Source: Isohypsibius dastychi (Eukaryota > Tardigrada > Eutardigrada > Parachela > Isohypsibiidae). From it: DNA of 14,134 nt. A model generated the notes under the pieces. That model saw only the letters and a program-made list of their open reading frames with translations, was not told where the DNA came from and searched no databases. Below are positions 8,476 to 14,134 of this stretch, piece after piece (the stretch's first letter is position 1; each line of letters begins with the position of its first letter). The stretch spans positions 1 through 14,134 of the forward strand of contig JAQIWT010000891.1 of assembly GCA_034696485.1 (NCBI GenBank), given 5' to 3'. A program made the translations under genes and the position numbers.

Positions 8476-9826
8476 GCGATGATTTGCATGTGCAATGGCA
8501 TGACTAACCCATTTCAAACTTCGGGTGACCTATTGCTAGAACGATACAAGTCTGACGGTTTTAAGTTCGTCCCATAGATTCCACAGTTGCGATGACAGTG
8601 TTGACGACTTTTTCCGTTGGATCTTAATTGCAAAAGGTCTAAAGATACTGAAATCGTTGCAGCATTGATTGTAAGTGGAATCTAGTCCGATCCACAATCT
8701 GTACAACTCGCTTCAACAGCTATCTGTGCAATGTCTCGTAACCTGAAGGACAAGGATTACCAGCATTCATATTGTTGAATCTCTTGTCTAGGAAATAGGA
8801 AATTTCTCGTACGTGACAGTTTCGTGATCTGAAGGCACCCCCCCCCCGTCGTTTTTTTTGCGTTCCAGATACTAGTCATTTGAGCAATGACTTGTTGAAA
8901 TAATTCAGGGCGGATGGTCAAACATCCAGAAATACTTTCAACCAGATACATTGGTCAAATTCCATTGGAACATTGACTGATTTCACACACACTGACTGTA
9001 CAGTCCACCTAGATTTATACACGGCTCAACCATCATGATAGTATGTTGCCGGTTTATGTCTTCCAATTGCACCGATCCATCTCGACCCTGATGGACCCAC
9101 AATATCCTTGGATGATTCCAATAGGAACCAGATTTCAAATACTCTCAAGGGGATTTTCTGCTTTTGAAGCGCATCACACGATGGAGAGTTGTTCTTTGAT
9201 GCACACACTGGAGTCCTGTAGATTAATGATTCTGATATTTTCTCTGTGTATTTCCATTTTCTCATGAGATCCTTGAAGTTTAATGAACATATTATAATCT
9301 GAATCTAGTGGCGTAAATGAACTCGTCATATCTTGTAAATCTTACGTGTTGAAGTGTATCTGAGGAAGAAGTGAATTTGTAGACTAAAGTTAATCTGTAG
9401 CAATAAATCCCCATTCTTCGCGTGACCTTTCTGAAAAATGTTTTAAAAGCAAGCCGTTTAAACGTAAATTTACGGTGGTATCCTAAATTATCTTGAGATG
9501 ATGATTGATTACGTTAATGGCGTCTTTGTATTTGCCATCTTAATGGCCCCAATCAGCGACATTAATTACAGTGTTTTTTCCGATCTGGTGTAACTTCGAT
9601 ATTCTGTTTACATCATTTCTAAAGGTTCACTGTGTCACAAGCCATAAGACACAGTCAGAAACAATCTTGATGTTGTCATGTGCTTTCAAATTTCTAGATG
9701 TCCATTAGTAACTTGATTCCGGTGTTGACAGGATGTTGTTCGAACTAATAATATAAGTACGCCGGTTTCTACCCCATGGAAAAGCCATAAAAGTCGTTGT
9801 CAACAGGTCAGCAAGCCATTTAACTC
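8476..9826. other. Intergenic region, no gene recognised
   Basis: I found no protein family, RNA gene or element here on either strand. The short open frames (for example 9043-9267 + and 9026-9265 -) lack recognisable motifs. A C-run and a T-run sit close together near 8838-8860. The right end contains the GPCR upstream region: TATAAG at 9752-9757 and CATAAAAG near 9788 could be TATA-like elements. Confidence 0.45.
9752..9757 (+). promoter_or_regulatory. Possible TATA box of the GPCR gene
   Basis: TATAAG stands about 70 bp before the first possible GPCR ATG. It is the best TATA-like match upstream, but an acceptor-like CAACAG at about 9806 leaves open a 5' UTR intron, in which case the promoter is further away. 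Confidence 0.25.
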
Positions 9827-12800
9827 ATGGCGAGACCCGAAAAAGGTCACCAAAGTGCTCACATATTTTTAGCTAGAGTATACTGTATTGTCATGTCGCT
9901 AAAATACAACGGTTCTCAGATCATCCAGACGAACATCACATCCACCAACAATTCTGTCAACCAGCACCCTGAATCGGTGTTGATTTGGTTCGTGTCAACA
10001 TCAGTACTATGTGCTGGGGGTCTTGTATTATTCCCCCTTTGTTATCTCGCCATCTGGAATCATCGCAACAATCGGAATGGCATTGGTTTACTGATTCTAC
10101 ACCAGCTGTCCATAGAAGGAGCACTGGTCTTCATTATGTACCCACTGACCAATTACATCACTTTCGATATAAGCCAGAACCACGTCCCTGGTATTGAATG
10201 CACGCCGCTTCAGTTTGTAGTTTTTTGGTTCAGCACCACAAGTTATTGGACTTCAGTATTCGTCGCATGCAATCGATACATTGCCTTGTTTGTTCCACAT
10301 CGCTTCAAAACTTGCTCGGCTACGCCAGTTATGATTGCGACCATTGTCCTGACCCACTGCATTGGATTAGCTGTCAATCTGCCGGGATACTTCGGAAAAA
10401 GTTACGCTTTTGGACATTACCCGAATGGTGAATGTGGAGTGACCATGACAAAAAACAAGACGATTCGGGATGTCCGCTTTGCGTTCACTTATTACATTCC
10501 ACTCGTCGGAGCTGCTGCGATGTATGTTTTCACGATTATTAGGTATGCCTTGTTGATTCGCCGTCGAGTAGATCTCGACAGCACATTGTCAAAATTGATG
10601 CTCCGTCGTTTTCAATTGACGAAAGTTTTCTTCTACACCCATGCAATCTTCTTCATTTGCTACGTTCCGGGACCAATCATCACGACCTTGTGGCCGGTTG
10701 CTGTTTCTAAAAATCGACAAATTATCCTCTGGATACGTTTTCTCATGCTCTGTGGCTACGTCGCAAACCCGGTAAAGACAAAATACCTTTTAATACCGTA
10801 TTTGATATCTTCTATGAACAACCACGGGTTAAATTCACAAATGAAAATACACAATTTTTTTACTTTCAAATATTACGTATACGAGCATAGGACATAATCC
10901 CGCCGCAGCATTTTAAGCCATCACGCCGCCCCCCCCCCCCAATGGTCAGTTGACCTTTCTTGTCTGACAACAGACCTCTGAATCGAAAATCAACGACCAC
11001 TCCGAAGATAGCTGCTTCACCAAGATTTTTTGTTGAAGCGAAAGACCGAAAAGAATCAAACAGTTGAAGTATGGTGACGGAAAAAAACCAGAACAATCAA
11101 AGGTGAACTCTCGTGAAGTGAAAGAATTAAAGTAAAAAAGCACGACCTGACTAAACAATTTGAACCGGGAACCAAATGAAGAATCCGCTGGACTAGAAGG
11201 ACGAATCAACAAACATGCTTTTTGGAACTTCTGGTCACCCGCTTTTCCAACAACACAGAACCAGAAGGGTCGGCTGGCTCAACTGCGCAAATGGCCTTTT
11301 TTGGACGCCCTCGTTTTCGAACCGGAAGTACCACTGATTATTGGATCGTCTCACAAGCCTCCACAACAGCTTTCTTGGGCCTCCCAACAGCACGTTTCGC
11401 ACGGGCAGTTTTTGTTTCTTTCTCAGCCTTTTTCTGCAGTAAGCCATCCTTGTACTCGACGTCATCCAGAACTCGTCCAAACTTTAAATCAAGCCGCCTG
11501 TCCTTGACTTTACGTTTTTTGATTGGGGCATTTGCCATGAACGCTGCCTGGAATGCCTCGGTGATGACGTCCGCCTGGTCGGTGCCTCTCTGGACATGGA
11601 CCATGTCAGCCATCATTTTGGAAACAGCTGGTTGTGGAACTTCCATATCTTCCAGATAATCTCGAAGGTCAGCCAGCTTTTCGTCGGTTAATCCAAGGTG
11701 GGGAATCCTGGGCGGGGGTTTGTACGGCAACCTTGCACGGATGATTCCCTGGTCAAATGGATAAATGCCAGTCTTTAAAAAGCCCGACTTTAAGGACCCG
11801 GCGAGTTTACAATTTTCCCAGACAAGAACCAAACGGCGAGGGAAATTGTTCCTGGTGATCTGAAAGGTCACCTTCGTCAAAATTTGTTTATGATAATTGA
11901 TCTCTCAACTTACTTCCGCCCCGATCTGAAAGCTAAAATCACGCAGGTGGTCTCGCCAACGCTTTTTAACACCACCAAAAACCGAAACATCCAAGGGCTG
12001 AAGGATATGAGTGAGACCGGACGGAAAACAAATTATTCGAATATCAAAGCCGATTTCTTGCTGCTTCTCCGCTTCCTCGAGTAACTCCAGATTATTCACG
12101 TGTGAATAATGGCCATCACAAAATAAAACCACATTCTGAGAATGAACAATCGTTAGTTATGAATTATTAACTTTGATTAAACTGAGAACCGACCTTTCCT
12201 TGCTTCATATTCGGGAAGATTTCTGCTTTGAAATAGGCGGTTAGAGTCCTGCCATCCATAACTCCTTTTTTGTTCACCCCAAGCAGAACCTTGTTGTCAG
12301 TGTGCTCGAAACGACTCCCGAGATGCTGCTTCCCATCATAGAGAATCAAAGGTCGCAGCATTCTTCCCGATCCAAAACCAGCCGCAAGAACCGTAACTTG
12401 AGCGCGAGTGTTTCCGGTGGTCAGCGAAGTCACATGCGTGGCTCCTCTCATCGTGTAAACTTTGTTGTTATCCTCGCCGAGAATAAAGGACGATTCATCC
12501 AGATTGAGAATAGCATCGGGATCTTCAAGGTAACCATCAATGTCGAGCTGAGACAGTAGATCCAACCATTTCTCGCACGTTTCCTCATTCCATTCACGAA
12601 GCTCCTTTGCGCTTGAGGACGACGTGATGCGAAGAGCGATGTCTTTGTGTCTTTTGAGGAACCTCCCATACCATTTACTTGAGCAATGGATACCTAGTTA
12701 TCATAAACAGGCATGAACTCATGAAATATTTGTGAATCAATCTCAAAACTTTTCTTACCTCGTTTTCTACCAGCTTCATCCATCAACTTGATCGACTTAA

Positions 12801-13535
12801 CGGCACTGATAGTTTCGCGAGATTTTTGATCACTTTCTTCAAGGTCTGTTCGTCTTCCGGTCGAAACTTTGACGGTGCTCCTTTCCTGGGAGCAGCTCCA
12901 GATAGTCGATCCCGTAACGTAGAACGCGGTACACCGTAGACACGAGCTGCTCTTGAAACATCCCACCCTTCCTTTTTAATTGCATCAATCGCATATTCCA
13001 TAAGGTTATTCTTCGAATCTGGAAATTCTGAATTTACCGATGATCTTTCGATAATCTCCAAACGACCTCTCAAACTTGAGCTTGGCACTCCGAACATGCT
13101 GGCTGCAATACCGACTGGCGTTTGATCCTCGAAAACAGACCGCAAAGCTAGTTCCATCGAATATCGAATATAGCAAGTTCGAATAATTAAAAAGAAAGGT
13201 AGGAGGGGAAAATTTGGGGAGGAGATGCAATTTCTAAAATGCGCGACCATCGCCCAGTCAAACCAAAACATTTGATTGGGTGACGTCGTTGATTGTTTTG
13301 TTGTGGCGGGATGGCTTAAAATGCTGCGGCGGGATTTTGTCCTATGCTCGTACACTTTGAATTCAGCGATTCCTCAGTAGCAGTAGTGGATCCGTCGTTT
13401 CAGATTACGCTGCTCAGCCTGAGTGCTGAGTATCGACTAGGACTCTTCAAAGCCGTCCGTTTTTTTGTGGCTCGGATTGGGATATCCACAAGGAACTCAG
13501 TGGGTTTTCACAGCCGGACAGTGGGCGATAACTGA
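9827..13535 (+). CDS. Rhodopsin-like (class A) GPCR, intron carries a pogo-like element
   Basis: Exon 1 (9827-10771) and exon 2 (13404-13535) join in phase 0 to give 358 residues. The N-terminus has sequons NGS, NIT and NNS and would be extracellular. Seven helices fall at about 50-75, 84-108, 127-151, 166-188, 217-245, 265-290 and 298-325. C125 and C203 fit the conserved extracellular disulfide. The end of helix 3 reads ACNRYIAL, so the class A DRY is NRY. Helix 6 has FFICYVPGP. The intron splits helix 7 right after ANP: exon 1 ends AACCCG|GTAAAG and exon 2 starts TTTCAG|ATT, giving NPITLLSLSAEYR, an NPxxY position without Tyr followed by a helix-8-like segment. The ligand is unknown; the receptor looks like a divergent invertebrate orphan. 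The start may instead be ATG 9893 (336 residues), which removes an atypical leader. The intron would be 161 nt without the transposon. Confidence 0.87.
10882..10929 (+). repeat. Left 48-bp terminal inverted repeat of pogo-like element
   Basis: It begins CGAGCATAGGACATAATCCC right after TA (10880-10881) and matches the reverse complement of 13303-13350 with three mismatches. A C12 run (10929-10940) starts at its inner edge. In an unspliced GPCR transcript the receptor frame meets a TAA here at 10895-10897. Confidence 0.92.
11338..13157 (-). pseudogene. Pogo-like DDE transposase, broken by a 1-nt frameshift
   Basis: Minus-strand exons: 13157-12759, 12693-12194, 12135-11914, 11859-11338, with introns of 65, 58 and 54 nt, all GT-AG and phase-consistent; about 547 residues if the frame were continuous. 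The N-terminal part has two psq-type helix-turn-helix segments (AASMFGVPSSSLRGRL and ARVYGVPRSTLRDRLSG). GIHCSSKWYGRFLKRH at the start of exon 2 fits the second (CENP-B-like) binding domain. The catalytic acids are in LNLDESSF, VLFCDGHYSHVNN and ILQPLDVSVFGGVKKRW, the DDD pattern of DDE_1/pogo enzymes. The C-terminus has basic stretches KKRKVK and GRPKK. In exon 1 the frame ends at TGA (12785-12783), while the next frame continues LMDEAGRKR, so one base is missing near 12784. Without it exon 1 is also out of phase with exon 2, which supports a real deletion or an assembly error. Confidence 0.85.
13303..13350 (-). repeat. Right 48-bp terminal inverted repeat of pogo-like element
   Basis: It ends CCTATGCTCG directly before TA (13351-13352), the inverted partner of 10882-10929 with 45 of 48 bases matching. 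Confidence 0.92.
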
Positions 13536-13554
13536 CAACGAAAAAGTAGAACTG

Positions 13555-13560
13555 AATAAA
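13555..13560 (+). terminator. Poly(A) signal AATAAA of the GPCR gene
   Basis: AATAAA follows the exon 2 stop (TGA 13533-13535) by 19 nt on the same strand, a typical position for a short 3' UTR and independent support that exon 2 is the terminal exon. A second AATAAA is at 13707-13712. Confidence 0.65.
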
Positions 13561-14134
13561 CACAATCAGTTGTAGAACGTTGACACCAGGTCTCATGTTA
13601 TTGTGGCCCTAGCAATCTGTCCCGGAGATGACACGATCACCGCTGCACCGTTCGTCGTCACAGATTAAAAGGTTCAAATTTTCTGCACCGTTGTTCATGC
13701 ACAAGAAATAAAAATATATCGTCAAAAACTATACCTAGGTGTCTATACCCGCGTCCATTGCATTCCGAAGCGCTGCCCGAGCCGCTGGGCCACGAAACAC
13801 CAACCAATTATCCTGCGGTCTCTTGTGGTCAACGAGCAAACGGGAACGCGCGGAGTAGAGTATTTAATTTCTTCTCTGGGCGTTTCCACCAGAAGCAAAT
13901 TATGACCCTTTGAGTTGTCACAAAGGGTTCCGAAATAATTTAGCGTAATCGAAACAAAAAGGTGCAAAGCGCCAAACAATTTAACAAAAAACACAACGTT
14001 CAGAACAGAAAAAAACAACATGAAAATCTACACAGGAAGCGGGTGGGTGGGCGAAAGAAATAAAATGATGAGTTGAAAAATCCTGCTGCTGATGCTTAAA
14101 TAGTAGATGAAAGGTGAGAGTGGTAGGCGTAGCG
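13561..14134. other. Downstream intergenic region, no gene recognised
   Basis: No family or complete RNA gene is recognisable on either strand. There is a second AATAAA (13707-13712), a small hairpin ACCCTTTG / CAAAGGGT (13905-13912 and 13921-13928), and a purine- and AT-rich right end. The 92-codon minus-strand frame (14021-13743) has a hydrophobic start but no recognisable continuation. Confidence 0.4.

Larger units (their letters stand above)
10882..13350 (-). mobile_element. Full-length pogo-like DNA transposon, 2469 bp
   Basis: It has 48-bp terminal inverted repeats bounded on both sides by TA (10880-10881 and 13351-13352), the target duplication of the Tc1/mariner superfamily. Its single spliced transposase gene runs on the minus strand, opposite to the host GPCR. 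It lies wholly inside the GPCR intron. The transposase has one frameshift, so this copy is probably non-autonomous now, although its ends remain intact and could be mobilised in trans. Confidence 0.9.

Noticed and set aside
8838-8860. C-run and T-run
   Set aside because: Simple low-complexity tracts with no associated structure.
11160-11659. Plus-strand frames opposite pogo exon 4
   Set aside because: Antisense shadows of the transposase C-terminal exon.
13740-13800. Minus-strand tRNA-like box A (TGGCCCAGCGG) suggesting a tRNA or SINE
   Set aside because: No proper B box (GGGTATAGACACC instead of GGTTCGAATCC), no acceptor-stem pairing and no tail seen. A degenerate SINE cannot be excluded but is unsupported.
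13743-14021. 92-codon minus frame with a hydrophobic start
   Set aside because: No family, no splice or poly(A) support; composition looks random after the first 30 residues.

Overview
The window is eukaryotic and almost certainly metazoan. It carries intron-containing genes with short GT-AG introns (about 50 to 190 nt), a rhodopsin-type GPCR, small secreted proteins, and animal-type DNA transposons of the MULE and pogo classes. Gene spacing is compact. A small invertebrate such as a tardigrade would fit, but that is a guess; no rRNA or other taxonomic marker is present.

Layout, left to right. Positions 21-1325 (+) hold the last five exons of a PHAF1/MYTHO (UPF0183) homologue. Convergent to it, 4109-1869 (-), is an eight-exon gene for the CoA-synthesis enzyme phosphopantothenoylcysteine decarboxylase (PPCDC). 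Its product appears to be two PPCDC domains in tandem: the first keeps the substrate-loop Asn and Cys but has no catalytic His, and the second keeps the His but has lost the Asn loop and the Cys flap. A 99-bp palindromic MITE-like element and two short perfect palindromes lie at 4492-4648. Positions 4957-5382 (+) encode a small secreted Cys-containing protein. Positions 5643-8280 (+) encode a second small secreted protein, resembling a thyroglobulin type-1 domain. Its only intron has been invaded by a 2.2-kb MULE (5860-8079) with a 9-bp target duplication, terminal arrays of TTCGGAGT-like repeats, and an apparently intact two-exon FLYWCH/MULE transposase.

Positions 8476-9826 have no recognisable gene. 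Positions 9827-13535 (+) encode a seven-helix GPCR split inside helix 7. Its single intron was invaded by a 2.5-kb pogo-like element (10882-13350) with TA duplication, 48-bp inverted repeats and an antisense four-exon DDE transposase broken by a 1-nt frameshift. The last 0.6 kb shows only poly(A) signals.

The main themes are two host genes whose introns are each occupied by a full-length DNA transposon, with the splice sites and reading frames of the host intact, and a fused PPCDC whose active-site residues are divided between two domains, reminiscent of the yeast Cab3/Hal3 arrangement. All gene models come from reading splice sites and phases by eye; none has transcript support here.
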